Shown in pieces: positions 8,833 to 19,800 of a stretch of 64,000 nt of DNA. The position numbers were made by a program, and so were the translations under genes. Under the pieces are notes generated by a model. It did not search any database, was not told where the DNA came from, and was given only the letters and a program-made list of their open reading frames with translations. The DNA lies in contig NC_087158.1 in the NCBI RefSeq assembly GCF_035594125.1, positions 4,371,001 through 4,435,000 of the forward strand, written 5' to 3'. This DNA is from Scylla paramamosain. Its lineage: Eukaryota; Arthropoda; Malacostraca; Decapoda; Portunidae. Position 1 is the first letter of the stretch; each line of letters starts with the position of its first letter.

Positions 8833-11682
8833 TTAACGATGTCCTTCAGTGCCGTCCCCCAGGAGCCTCACTAGGGGGCGGTGGTCGGTGACCAGCACCA
8901 GGTTTGGGCACCCCAGCAGGAACAGGCGTGCCTTCCGCAGGCACCATACCACCGCAAGGGCTTCCCCCTCAACTGAGGCGTACCCAGCCTCGGCCGCTGA
9001 CAGGTGCCGGCTGCCGCAGAGCGCAAGACGCCACCCGCTCCTACAGCAGAAGGGAGCCTCCGCCGTCCCGCACCCGCAGTGCTGCTGGAGGACCACGAAA
9101 CCGATACCCTCCTTGCTGAAGTCGGTCATGGCAATAGTGGGCCTGGAGCGGTCGTAGAATGCCAGCCCGTCCTTGGCCAGCTGGCAGACCGTCTCCTTAG
9201 CTTGCTGGAATTTTTCCTGTAGGTGTTCGTCCCAGTACACTCGTTTACCCTGCGGTCTCTTCAGTAGGTCTCTGAACGGCTCCATGATGGGGGCAGTGGC
9301 GATGAAGGGAGCCAGCTGGTTCACGAACCCGAACCACGACCTGATGTCGGTCAGGGTGGGCTTGGCTGGCATGCTGAAGTCCCGCACTGCTGCCAGACGC
9401 TCGTCGGTGGGTTTGTAGGACTCCCAGCCCACATGAAAGCCCACGAATTCCACTTCCCTCCGGCCAAACCGGAACTTCTCGGGCTTCAACGTAATGCCCT
9501 GCCTGGCACACGCCTCCAGCAGCTCGTAGGCGTGCCAGAATGCCCCCTCCACGGACTCGTCATGTAGGAGGGTGTCGTCGATGCACTTAAACTTGCGTTG
9601 GATGTCCACTAGGGCGTCGTCGAAGCGCTTGGTGTAGGCGTCAGGGGCCGCGCAGTGGCCCATGGGGGTCCGCCGGTACCTGTACCACCCCCAGGGTGTG
9701 ATGAAGGTGGTGAGTTTCCGGCTTTCCTCTTCCAGTTCCACCTGATGGAAACCCCAGTGGGCGTCGGCGACGGTCTTGAACGTGTGGGCAGGGATGGCCG
9801 CCACCATGTCGAAAGGGGTGGGCGTGTGGTGCGTCTCCCGGAGGCAGACGGCGTTAAGCTTCTGATAGTCGACCGTGCGTCGCGGCTGGCCCGACTTCTT
9901 TGCCACGACGACCATCCTGGCACACCACCTTGTCGCCTCCCCGGCTGGGACCGGCTCGATGACTCCCATGCGTACGTCCTCGTCCAGCTGTTTCTTTACT
10001 TCCGCCTCCCAATGACGTGGTACGGGGGCCGGGGTGTGGCAGGTGTGAGGTACGGCGTCGGGGAGCAGGTGGATACGGTGTGGCTCACCTGCCATGACAG
10101 GGAGTGGGCAGCGGCCTACGTTGAAGATTGATGATGAGAAATGGCGAAGGAGCCACTCCTCCAGGCGGCCCACGTTCTCCTCCAGGGGTGGCAGGGGGAT
10201 GGCCGCGGGTCTTGTCGGCGCCTCCGTCAGGCCAGGCTGGCGAGCGGGCGGCGCCTGGGATGCGCCCGCCGCAACCTGTGTGTGACGGGGAAAGTCCCGG
10301 GGCACGAGTCCAAGCTCCATGCACGTACTGAGTGAGAGGAAGAGGTGACGTGCAGAGTCCACAAAGCAAATCTCCTGGGTGGACGAGCGGCCCCTGTGGG
10401 ATATGGTGCACACTGCAGAGCCCAGCAGCTGGAGGGGCATGTTGGCGATGTCTCTCAGGCCAGCCCGACGCTTCAACTGCGTAGGCCGTAAAGAGAGGGA
10501 GGTGAGAAGCCCCCTGCCGCCCACACACACCTGGGCCCCTGTGTCGGCCACGGCCATCACCTCGCACGTTGCACGCCCCCCACTGGTGACGGAGACGTGG
10601 AGCGTCGGGTGGGGGCACGGAGCGGTGCCAGCCACCAGCACGGCCCCAGACGTCAGCTGGGGGACCGAGACAGCCGCCTCCAAGCCTGGGGTCGTTGATC
10701 TCCTCCCGCCGCTGCGACACATTTTCTCGACATGTCCGGGTTTCCCACATTTGTAGCAGTTCAGCGACCTGGCGGGGCAGTGTACTCTCCCAGGGGCGTG
10801 AGTACCTCCACAGTTGCCACAGGGCTTCTCGACGGGGGTGTGGGGGCGGTTGGCGGGTGGGCGCGTGCGCACCGAGGCTGGCGCGGGGTGGCGGTGTGCT
10901 CCAGCTACCACCTCCTGTGCCACGTCTGGCAACGGCGCGTCAAGCTCAGCCCCCGCCACTTCCCGCGTAAAACTCCCGCCAAAATTGGCGTCCCTGGCAG
11001 CGGATTCAAATGTAAGGCAGAATGTTCGTAGCTTATCAACACTGGTAAACTGTTTACACAACAGGAATACCTCTCTCTTCATCACCGGATCGCTTAGACC
11101 GCCCATCAACTTCCGCAGCAGCATGTATTCCGCCAAATCATCACCACACGAAGGGCACTGAAACCCGCAGTCGGCGGCAGTCTGGGAACACTGCCTGAAG
11201 AAGTCCGAGACTGACTCACCGGGCGCCTGACGGCTACTGAAGAAGGTGCTCCACACGGCCGCCTGGTTGGTTCCCTTCAGTACCAGGTTCTCGATGGCGT
11301 CCAGTGCCTCGGTCGTCGACAGGGCCTCCCATTGCAGCATGGTGTACCTTGTGTCCAGCGTGCGTTGCAGGGCCGGTGTGCAGAGAAGGTGGATGTGTAG
11401 CACGGCCTCCGGCGCGCCCCATTGGTTCAGCCTAACCCAGCACTCGGCAGACCTCCTCCAGGAACGAAACGAGGCTGTGGACATCTCAGCCTCACACTTC
11501 TCCGGCGTGGCAGAGGTCGGGACTCTGGAGGCAGGCGACCGGCGTGCGAGGGCTTGTTGCATGGCCATCAGCGCCTGCTGCATCTCCAGTGTGGTGGCGA
11601 GATGGCTGCTGGGGACCCCAGGTGTCCTAGGTGTCCTGGGAGCCCTTGACGTGGTTGTGTGGAAGCGGGGCCGGCCAGCCAT
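8833..11682 (-). CDS. gypsy Gag-Pol, frameshifted at its end
   Basis: About 949 residues from ATG 11682 (MAGRPRF). An earlier GTG in the same frame lies inside the primer binding site and is unlikely to be used. The order is a helical Gag, a CCHC zinc knuckle CYKCGKPGHVEKMC at about residue 309, and an aspartic protease with ADTGAQV at about 380. The reverse transcriptase follows, with palm Asp in VADAHWGF and a catalytic box CIDD at about 701, where YxDD is usual. RNase H starts with TDFSKEGIGF. The frame ends just after LVTDHRPLVRLL, where homology continues in another frame. The change falls at a GGGGG run near 8860. Gag and Pol are fused in one frame. Confidence 0.88.
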   Translation of the reverse strand: MAGRPRFHTTTSRAPRTPRTPGVPSSHLATTLEMQQALMAMQQALARRSPASRVPTSATPEKCEAEMSTASFRSWRRSAECWVRLNQWGAPEAVLHIHLLCTPALQRTLDTRYTMLQWEALSTTEALDAIENLVLKGTNQAAVWSTFFSSRQAPGESVSDFFRQCSQTAADCGFQCPSCGDDLAEYMLLRKLMGGLSDPVMKREVFLLCKQFTSVDKLRTFCLTFESAARDANFGGSFTREVAGAELDAPLPDVAQEVVAGAHRHPAPASVRTRPPANRPHTPVEKPCGNCGGTHAPGRVHCPARSLNCYKCGKPGHVEKMCRSGGRRSTTPGLEAAVSVPQLTSGAVLVAGTAPCPHPTLHVSVTSGGRATCEVMAVADTGAQVCVGGRGLLTSLSLRPTQLKRRAGLRDIANMPLQLLGSAVCTISHRGRSSTQEICFVDSARHLFLSLSTCMELGLVPRDFPRHTQVAAGASQAPPARQPGLTEAPTRPAAIPLPPLEENVGRLEEWLLRHFSSSIFNVGRCPLPVMAGEPHRIHLLPDAVPHTCHTPAPVPRHWEAEVKKQLDEDVRMGVIEPVPAGEATRWCARMVVVAKKSGQPRRTVDYQKLNAVCLRETHHTPTPFDMVAAIPAHTFKTVADAHWGFHQVELEEESRKLTTFITPWGWYRYRRTPMGHCAAPDAYTKRFDDALVDIQRKFKCIDDTLLHDESVEGAFWHAYELLEACARQGITLKPEKFRFGRREVEFVGFHVGWESYKPTDERLAAVRDFSMPAKPTLTDIRSWFGFVNQLAPFIATAPIMEPFRDLLKRPQGKRVYWDEHLQEKFQQAKETVCQLAKDGLAFYDRSRPTIAMTDFSKEGIGFVVLQQHCGCGTAEAPFCCRSGWRLALCGSRHLSAAEAGYASVEGEALAVVWCLRKARLFLLGCPNLVLVTDHRPLVRLLGDGTEGHR

Positions 11683-11683
11683 G

Positions 11684-11704
11684 GTTACTCCAATCACTGC
11701 GCCA
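11684..11704 (-). promoter_or_regulatory. Primer binding site of the gypsy element
   Basis: Immediately inside the 5' LTR the minus strand begins TGGCGCAGTG. The first nine bases pair with a tRNA 3' end ...ACTGCGCCA, as in arthropod serine tRNAs (from memory). It abuts the gag start codon at 11682. Confidence 0.6.
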
Positions 11705-11843
11705 TGTAGGGTGTAAGGAAGACGCAGTGCTTCCTTAAGACCTTTATTCCCTGGACTGCCTCGAGAGCGGCAGAGCGTACAGTGGTGCCGGGAGGGCCAA
11801 CATATCGTACCGTATCCGATAGATATAACAGCTATATCCTACA
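11705..11843 (-). repeat. 5' LTR of the gypsy element
   Basis: 139 bp, nearly identical to 6953-7091 and followed by ATACC. It is unusually short for an LTR and must hold promoter and polyadenylation signals in very little space. Confidence 0.9.
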
Positions 11844-11848
11844 ATACC

Positions 11849-12469
11849 AAATTTTTTAGCTAAAATTTCAAAGGCACGCTCTACTGTTATTCTAGCCCGG
11901 CTGATCCGATAGTTATATACTTTTTTAGGGTAGTCCAAGTCTTTTCTAGGATATGGCCTCATAATGTTAGGCTTCAGAGGAAAAGCTTCATCTCCCACAA
12001 GAAAGGTGTTTTGGTTACAGTATTTGGTATTTCACGTGATGGTGGAATGCCTAAACTACCACAGAGAAATGACCTACCCATGTTTGATTCAGTGAAAACT
12101 GAACTGTCACTGTTTCGTCCATATTGCCCTACATCAATCAGTGTGAAACAACAATTGGCATCAACAATAGCTAGCAGAACAATGGAATGGTAGCCTTTAT
12201 AAGTGTAAAAAAGTGATCCTGCTTTAGCTGGGCATTTCAGGCGACAGTGTTTGCCATCAATACTCCCAATACAGTTAGGAATATTCCATTGTTCAAAAAA
12301 CGTTCTGGCTATTTCTTCCCACTGGTGTTCATCAGGTACAGGCAAATACTGTGGTTGTAGTGTTTCCCATATGGCTTTGCTGGTTTCCTTGACAATCTTG
12401 TGTACTGTGGCCTTGCCGACACGAAACTGGTAACCAAGGGAAGTCAAAGATTCTCCAGTAACCACATGC
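11849..12469 (-). pseudogene. Harbinger DDE transposase catalytic exon
   Basis: HARBI1-like DDE endonuclease, which cuts and joins element ends. The helix-turn-helix GKATVHKIVKE is followed by the first catalytic Asp in NCIGSIDGKH, the second in DVGQYGRNSD, and the catalytic Glu in RARITVERAFEILAKK. The 5' edge of the exon is a splice acceptor (TTTTTAG|GC at 12469-12471). A 1-base frame change lies near 12000-12040, between the REIPN stretch and GDEAFPLKP. The exon then runs directly into the gypsy insertion at 11848. All three acidic residues survive, but the gene is broken twice. Confidence 0.85.
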
Positions 12470-12567
12470 CTAAAAAGAAATATAGTAACAAGGTACAATA
12501 AATAACCGTTCAGTAGTGACATTCATTACTTACCATATAATATAATCCTGTCGTTTTTAAGGTACTT

Positions 12568-12707
<140 letters not shown>

Positions 12708-12739
12708 TATTAATTAATTAATTTATTTATTTTATTTAA

Positions 12740-13402
12740 CTCTTTTACAGAACCCGAATGTAAGGACAAATGTCGCCACCTAAGAAGCAATTTTATGAGG
12801 GAAAGAAGAAAGAATAGTGAAAAACCATCTGGATCAGGTAATACACAGGCAAGGAGGTGGGTGTACTACGATGCCATGCAATTTCTGATCCCTTATGTGA
12901 CGCCACGACCAACATCTTCAAACGTCCCTAAACCTCCTGATGAAGACACCTGTCATGAAACGGAAGATGCAGATCAAGATTCTTCACTTTTTGCTGTCAT
13001 CGAAGCATCCGAAAATGCATCTCCTCAAGAGGCTGCCAGTAACGTCAAAACTTGTGAGGATCGCAGCAATGACAAGCCTATTCTTCCCAAATCAAAGAAG
13101 CCTTGTATCGCAAAAAAAAAAATAGCAAGGCCAGTGCAGATGAGATAGATTTGCTTTTCTTAGACAAAATAAAACAACTGAGAGGAAAAGCGTCGTCACA
13201 AAATGACGGAGATCGCCAGTTTTTGTTAAGCCTGCTGCCTATGATGAAACAACTGTCGCCAATTGACAACATGGACATAAGAATTGAAATATATGAAGCC
13301 TTTCGTAGGAAGATGTTCAAGCCCGCACCCTCTGTCCAGTATGGGTACTGGACTGAACATAATCAATCACATACACCAACACCGTCACCAGGTACAGAAT
13401 AA
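12740..13402 (+). pseudogene. BESS-domain exon of the Harbinger MADF protein
   Basis: A linker rich in Glu, Asp and Ser is followed by DRQFLLSLLPMMKQLSPIDN and then IRIEIYEAFRRK, a clear BESS motif for protein-protein contact. In animal Harbingers this C-terminal part joins the MADF exon at 6304-6453. The first part (12795-13148) and the BESS part (13103-13402) are in different frames. The shift falls at the poly-A run near 13111-13122, so the copy is probably broken there. It ends at TAA 13400-13402. Confidence 0.75.
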
Positions 13403-13546
13403 TGAACAGTTTTTTAACCTCTGAGAAGTAATTTAGATGATCATGTTTCACTCACCATCAGGAATGCATTACTGCCATCAGCTCACTAATTTACTATTGC
13501 CGTACGTGTAATGATTTTTGAAATGTTCAATAAAAATACCTCTTAC

Positions 13547-13842
13547 CTTAAAAAAATGGCCATTCTTTCTTCCGTTCCTATTGCACGCCTGTAGTTAGTG
13601 TTAATTTTCCTAATGGAAGGTCCAACCAACTCCACGAGCTTCTTGAAGTTTTCATTTGTCATCCTAAAAATGTTGTAGAATTTTTCTGGATGGTTTACCA
13701 GGTCTGGGAATAAATGACTGAAGCTACCGAAATCTGGCCTCCTGGTGTTCAGATGATGCATCCAGATTCGAGTTTTATTTTTACGTCTGCGACGACGAAG
13801 CCAGAGCAATGCAGTTACTACAGCAAGAGAATATGCGTCCAT
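13547..13842 (-). CDS. Harbinger transposase exon 1
   Basis: Starts at MDAYSLAVVTALLWL, with an Arg-rich block (LRRRRRK) that could act as a nuclear localisation signal. The N-terminal helical domain with PDFGSFSHLFPDLVNHPEKF follows. It ends at TTAAG|GTAAGA, a consensus donor at 13546-13547, and should splice to the exon at 12469. It is a near copy of 5590-5884. The Met was chosen because upstream sequence is the CGACG-rich terminal region. Confidence 0.75.
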
Positions 13843-13949
13843 TCTCCCTGAAATCAAATGGGTCACTGTGTAGTGACTTGACTCGGGTTGACGCATTCGG
13901 TGTAAACGGAGATACGTCGAAATGAATCGCTTCAAATGACTTGATGCGA

Positions 13950-13986
13950 CTCGACTCGACGCGACTCGCTCGGTGTAAACGCAGCG
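13950..13986 (-). repeat. Right terminal inverted repeat of the outer Harbinger
   Basis: The partner of 5263-5299. The second TAA copy is at 13987-13989. Confidence 0.93.
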
Positions 13987-13989
13987 TAA

Positions 13990-14426
<437 letters not shown>

Positions 14427-15104
14427 TGTTCCGGGGTGGTTTTGAATTATCAATTACCACTGGACACTGTTCATTAGTATCTTACCTTTATATAATAGGT
14501 AAAGTCACTCTTGGTGAGTTTCTGTGGTTTTCAGGTGAATGTCAAAGGTGAACGTATAAAAATAGGTATATTTAGATATATGTACAGAGTTCTGGAGAAG
14601 GGTGTGGCGCGTACGGGACAACGGATGTCCTTTGCGTGGTACAGCGTTACACCCTGGCAAGAGACTGCCGAAGCCGGCACAAGGGACGCTTAGCGCCTTC
14701 AAAAAGTGCTGACATTAGAAATAGGGGCGGGTTGACCGCACTCACAGTACATGCATATATTCATAATTATTACTCTCTAATTACATAAATAAGGCAAGGG
14801 AAAAGCTACTTATAGCTAAGAGTAATACATGCCAAAATACATTAGGGAGAGATTAACTATGGAGAATACTTAGATACTGTAATGTAGGTGCTATCGATTA
14901 CTTATCGATGGCAATAAAAGGAGTATGGAAAGTTCCATGGTGTGTGTGTGACGTAGGGTGGCGTGATCATATCCGCCCCACCCTTATGCGCCAACACCCA
15001 CTATTTGCACTTATGCATATATGTATACATACACTTATATTGCTAATCAAGCAAGGCATTATAAATACAATACACATTATTATTAATTATGTGACACCGT
15101 TACA
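14427..15104 (-). repeat. 3' LTR of the retrovirus-like element
   Basis: 678 bp, TGTTCC...GTTACA, with its outer edge at GTTT 14423-14426. I see no strong polypurine tract just inside it. Confidence 0.92.
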
Positions 15105-15157
15105 TCGCTCGGTCACCTACTTGACGCGTCCTCGCGAATACAGTGTACCTAACCATG

Positions 15158-16855
15158 TTATGTGTATGAAACTCCTTCATTAAGACGTTTACGTCTACTA
15201 TCAAGATATATATACAAATTTAAGGCTTTCCTAACACACACATATAAGAATATTAACAAAAACATTAAAATAAGGCAAGGTGTCAGGATACTTGGATAGA
15301 GAATCCCAGGTTTCAGATATACTGGTAAGGATGTCTCTAGAGCCTCTGAAAACTCTTCTGTGTTTGAGAAGGAAAGAGTGGATAAGGAGTTTGTTATAAA
15401 AGAAATCCTTGACTTTGTCAAATTCTCCAGGGAAGTAACAGGGAAAACTCTATATGAAAGGTCTGTTGTAAAAGCTAAATTAATCCTAGAAGGGTAAGTG
15501 GTTAGTTTACTAGAACGTACATGACAAGCATCTTGTACCGCATAATGTCCTATAACCTCCTCATAGGTGGTCCCTTCTGGGCAAGTCACTGAGACGTAAA
15601 AGTTTTCTGTGAAATAAAAGTAATGATATCCATGAAAATTGCAATGGAAAATAGGTTTTGAAACCACATGCTTGTATGGACAGAGTGTTAGAGCTGCAGA
15701 CGCCTCTGAACGTATCAAGACGACTTCACAAAAACCTTTTACTACAGGTAAGAAAGCAAATTGGATACTTGAACAATGGTACAAATGCAAGTATGAAGAT
15801 TTACAACGTTTTAATTCAGTTAAATCTCCAATTGTATATAATGAAAAATCCTTGGCTATTAGCACTAAGGAAGGATTCATGTCCAGTGTCATCACAGAAT
15901 TATTAACGGAAAATGGAAAAGGTTTAATCTCATAAGCCTCAAAATGATCCTGAGATTTAAAAGGTATGTTTACAATTATTGCATCTGTGGTCAAGGTAGC
16001 TTCCAGCAATGGGTAGTAATACTGGATCATGTCCGCTGCATACACTGGTGTCAATTTGTAGGTTGACTGACCAATTTCTATTGTGTGAAGCAAATCCTCT
16101 ACAGGAAATAGTGAAGTTGTTACCCTGCCATTGACAGCATCTACCATGTTGCGAATTATCGCTTCATTAATGGAGAGAACTGAACCCAAGGAAGCTTCAA
16201 ATACATGCAAAGCTTGATCTATAACCACAACGTGATTTATCACATCTAAACTATGTAAGGCATTATCAAGCACAGTTGTTAAATCATTTGAATACTGTAA
16301 TAACTCATTGAGATTAGTTTCTAATTTAACTATTTTATTGTGATGTAGGTTCAGGACCTTCTTATTAGTAGCTGCAACCGTTATTAGTTGATCATAATGT
16401 TTCCTTAAATCCTGTACATCCTCGTCCAAGGCGGTGCCAAAAAGATATTGAGACAGTTGTCCCAACCCATTTATGAGTCCTCTTTTGGTACGAGCGTGCA
16501 CTGGATGAAGGTTGTAGTCATGCTGAGATTGGTTCAATTTCCCGTGTAAGAATTCTACCCTTGCTTTTAAAGCTTTGATTATGGTTTGTGAGAAAACTTG
16601 TGTCTGGCTATGCGTTTCATCAGCAAGTAAGGATTCCAGTTCCTGTAAGGAGTTATCCAAAGTTTCTGAGACAGCGTCGAGGTCCGAAGTTACGGAAAAT
16701 AAGGTAGAAAAAGGATATCGAACCAGAAGAACATCTTCTATTAAGGTTACTTCCCCAAGATGTGTGGTGAGAGCCCCCGGTTTGACATGCAACGCAGTGG
16801 ACGCTTGTAGCACTTGCAGCATGCTCAAGAAGGTAACCAGGAGGCCCAGTGCCAT
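15158..16855 (-). CDS. env: Envelope fusion protein of the retrovirus-like element
   Basis: 565 residues. A hydrophobic signal peptide covers residues 1-20. A furin-type site, RTKR, ends at residue 125 and is followed by a Gly-rich hydrophobic fusion-peptide-like segment. Long helical stretches come next. A single transmembrane helix lies at about 522-542 with a short basic cytoplasmic tail. This is the layout of baculovirus F-type fusion proteins and insect errantivirus Env, and it differs from vertebrate retroviral Env. The frame is intact. Env is usually made from a spliced mRNA; I have not mapped the splice sites. The stop is only about 54 bp from the 3' LTR. Assignment rests on layout and the cleavage motif, not on a search. 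Confidence 0.88.
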   Translation of the reverse strand: MALGLLVTFLSMLQVLQASTALHVKPGALTTHLGEVTLIEDVLLVRYPFSTLFSVTSDLDAVSETLDNSLQELESLLADETHSQTQVFSQTIIKALKARVEFLHGKLNQSQHDYNLHPVHARTKRGLINGLGQLSQYLFGTALDEDVQDLRKHYDQLITVAATNKKVLNLHHNKIVKLETNLNELLQYSNDLTTVLDNALHSLDVINHVVVIDQALHVFEASLGSVLSINEAIIRNMVDAVNGRVTTSLFPVEDLLHTIEIGQSTYKLTPVYAADMIQYYYPLLEATLTTDAIIVNIPFKSQDHFEAYEIKPFPFSVNNSVMTLDMNPSLVLIAKDFSLYTIGDLTELKRCKSSYLHLYHCSSIQFAFLPVVKGFCEVVLIRSEASAALTLCPYKHVVSKPIFHCNFHGYHYFYFTENFYVSVTCPEGTTYEEVIGHYAVQDACHVRSSKLTTYPSRINLAFTTDLSYRVFPVTSLENLTKSRISFITNSLSTLSFSNTEEFSEALETSLPVYLKPGILYPSILTPCLILMFLLIFLYVCVRKALNLYIYLDSRRKRLNEGVSYT

Positions 16856-16874
16856 CTGTAAGTAATGCAGGCAA

Positions 16875-19800
16875 TTAGCTGCGTGAGCGAAGGTTATACC
16901 TATGCGTCTTTATAGTATTAGTAGAATTAAGGTTTGTAACCTGATCAGTAGTACTCTCTGTTGATGACTGGAGCTGAGCGTTAGTCTTCACAAGCCGATC
17001 ACTATGTACTATCTCAGCAGTGTTAAGAAGAGGGTCATGCACCTCAAATTTGTTACCATGTAACTGGCGGACAACCGAGCATGGACCACTAAATTTAGGG
17101 GAGAGTTTGGAGGTCCTGTCCGGATAACGAACTTTAACTGTGTCTCCAACCTGTATCGTGACAGGGGTCGCACGCTTGTGTTGTCTAGCCATCATTTCTG
17201 CCCTAGAAGCTTGTAGCCTACTTCGGACTTTAGCATGAATGTCCTTGAAAACATGCATATGTTGTTTAACATAGTCATCTACGTTGTATACTGGAGTTTG
17301 TGGACTTGCCAACAAATCATAAGGAAGATTTTTATCTTCACCATATAATATACGAGTATAATGTGGGGATTTCCCAGTACTTTCACACATTGAACTGTTA
17401 ATGCAGGCACCAACGTGTGGTAACCAGTCCTCCCAGTCATCATGGAGACTGTTTACAACTGGACGAAGAACCTCCAGGATTTTCCTGTTTGCTCTTTCTA
17501 CTAGTCCGTTTGAAGAAGGATGGTAAGCCACAGTGTATGTGTGTTTAATGTTGTACTGTGTACATATTCCTTGTAGGATTTCATTGCGAAATTCAGATCC
17601 ATTATCACTTAACAACACTCGTGGTGCTGAGTATGGACAAAACAACTTAGTTACTAGCGCATGCGCTACATATTTAGCAGATTTTTCCTTTAAAGGTGAG
17701 AGAACCACGAACCTTGAAAAATGGTCTACACACACAAGTAGATACTGCGAGCCATTTTGACTCTTGGGTAATTGAAGAAGATCAATGGAGACAATGTCCC
17801 AAGGTCGCTCAGGTAGTGGATATTCCAGTATTGGGGCTGGTCCTTTTACCGCACCCTTGTGCTTTGCACATGATATACACCTGGCAACATAATCTTCTAT
17901 GTCAGTGCGCATGGTAGGCCAATAATAGCTTTTACGCGCTGCTTGTAGAGTTCGCTCTCTTCCTGGATGTCCTGCACTTGGCATGTCGTGCACTAAGATA
18001 AGTATGACATGGACTAAACTCTCAGGAATGATGTGTTGTTTACTAGACTTTCCCATTTGGGGATTATGTCGACACAGAACATTGTCTGGTGACATGAAAA
18101 ATTGAGAGAATGGTATATGTAGACGTGGAAGATTATCTTCTTCGCCTGACTCCAGAGCATGTATGACCTTAGACCATATTTCATGCTCTCGCTGTGCTTT
18201 ACTTAATTCCTTCAAGGTGAAGTTATTTACAGGGAGCGAGTCACTGACAGCTCCCACAGGCACATTTCGTGAAAGTGCGTCGGCTACTACATTAGCACGA
18301 CCTGGCAAGTACTTGACTACTGGAGCAAATTCCTGCATGGTACAGTACCATCTTGCCACTCGTCCAGTTAAATTTTTCCCTTTGAAAAGTTCAATTACGG
18401 GTGCATGATCCGTGTAGACTGTAATTGGATATCCAAGGATAATGTCCTTAAAATGTTTTAAAGCCCAAACTACAGCAAGTGTTTCTTGATGAGTGACAGA
18501 GTAATTAGACTCTGCTGGATTAAGCACACGACTTGCATATGCTATTACATAGTTTTTGCCTCTGGCATCTGTCTGCATCAGTACTGCTCCCAGTCCTAGA
18601 GAAGAAGCATCCGTGCAAATAATGAACGGCTCTGAATGCTCTGGGAAAGCAAGTACAGGTGCATTTGTTAATAGTGATTTTAATTCATTGAAACTTTGTT
18701 CATGAGCAGCCTCCCAATGGAAAGCAACATCCTTTTTAAGGAGTTTAGTAAGTGGGGATGCAATTGCCGCAAAATTCTTGATGAAAGGACGGTAATATCC
18801 CGCAAGACCTAGGAAAGATCTGACATTCTCCACCGATTTAGGTTGAGGAAACTTCTGTACAGCTATGACCTTTTCATCCACCGTGTGGATTCCTTCACCA
18901 TCGACTACATGGCCAAGGAATTTTATTTTGGCTTTTAGAAATTCACATTTAGAAAGCTTTGCTTTAAGTCCAGCTTCTTCAAGCTTCTGGAGGACTAATT
19001 TTAAACTCTCCAGATGGGATTCTTGATCCTTACTAGCGATGATTATATCATCCAGGTATGCAAACACGGTTTTGCCAAGTAAACCCGTGAAAATACTGTT
19101 AATCATTCTCTGGAATGTTAAAGGAGCGGATTTTAATCCAAAAGGCATGCGTAACCATTCGTAATGGCCACTAGGCGTACTGAACGCCGTTATTTCCCGT
19201 GAAGTGGGGGCTAAGGGAACCTGCCAGTATCCTGACAACAGGTCTAAACTAGAGAAAATTTTGTTTCCACGACCTAAGGACATTAGAAGGTCGCTCAGGA
19301 CAGGTAAAGGATAATGATCATCCACTGTGACATCATTAACCCGCCGGAAGTCGATTACCGGCCTGAAAGATTTATCTTTCTTGGGAACCAAAAAGATTGG
19401 TGAATTCCAAGGAGAGCACGATTCTTGAATCACTCCCTTGTCAATCATGTCATGAATCATGTCATCTACAGTCGCCCTCTGACTATGAGGAAGACGATAA
19501 GCTGGTATATATACTGGCTTAGTGTTTGGTTTTAACCTAATGTGGTGTTCCGCTCGATCGGTCACACCTAAGGATTCTCCAGGTAGTGCCAGGACACTGC
19601 GATACTTCCCCAATAAGTCCAAGAGCGCGGGCCTCATTTCGGGGTAGTCCACAACATTGACAAACGAACATAGGGTTGGCGCCTGCCCCAGCTCGGTGTC
19701 AACAGCAGACTGACTCACCGAAGAGACGCAGGCTCCAGGCAGAATACTGGGTTCTGGTACCACTTTCTTGTCATAAACCAGGCACTTTCCAAGGAAAAGA

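Larger units (their letters stand above)
6953..11843 (-). mobile_element. Ty3/gypsy LTR retrotransposon, 4.9 kb
   Basis: Two 139-bp LTRs (6953-7091 and 11705-11843) start TGTAGG and end CCTACA. I found one difference between them (GTT or GTA near the start). The 5-bp duplication ATACC is at 6948-6952 and 11844-11848. Next to the 5' LTR the minus strand reads TGGCGCAGT, which would pair with a serine-type tRNA 3' end. Before the 3' LTR is a purine tract, GGGGGGGAGA. The gag-pol region is almost open but carries one frameshift at the start of the RNase H end. There is no env. The high GC content contrasts with the AT-rich surroundings. The insertion is recent by LTR identity. Confidence 0.93.

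Noticed and set aside
7298..11716. Many plus-strand frames of 60-160 residues across the gypsy element
   Set aside because: The element is GC-rich, so antisense frames stay open by chance. All known motifs are on the minus strand.
15639..15935. Plus-strand frame opposite env
   Set aside because: It has no motif and lies antisense to the well-supported env frame.
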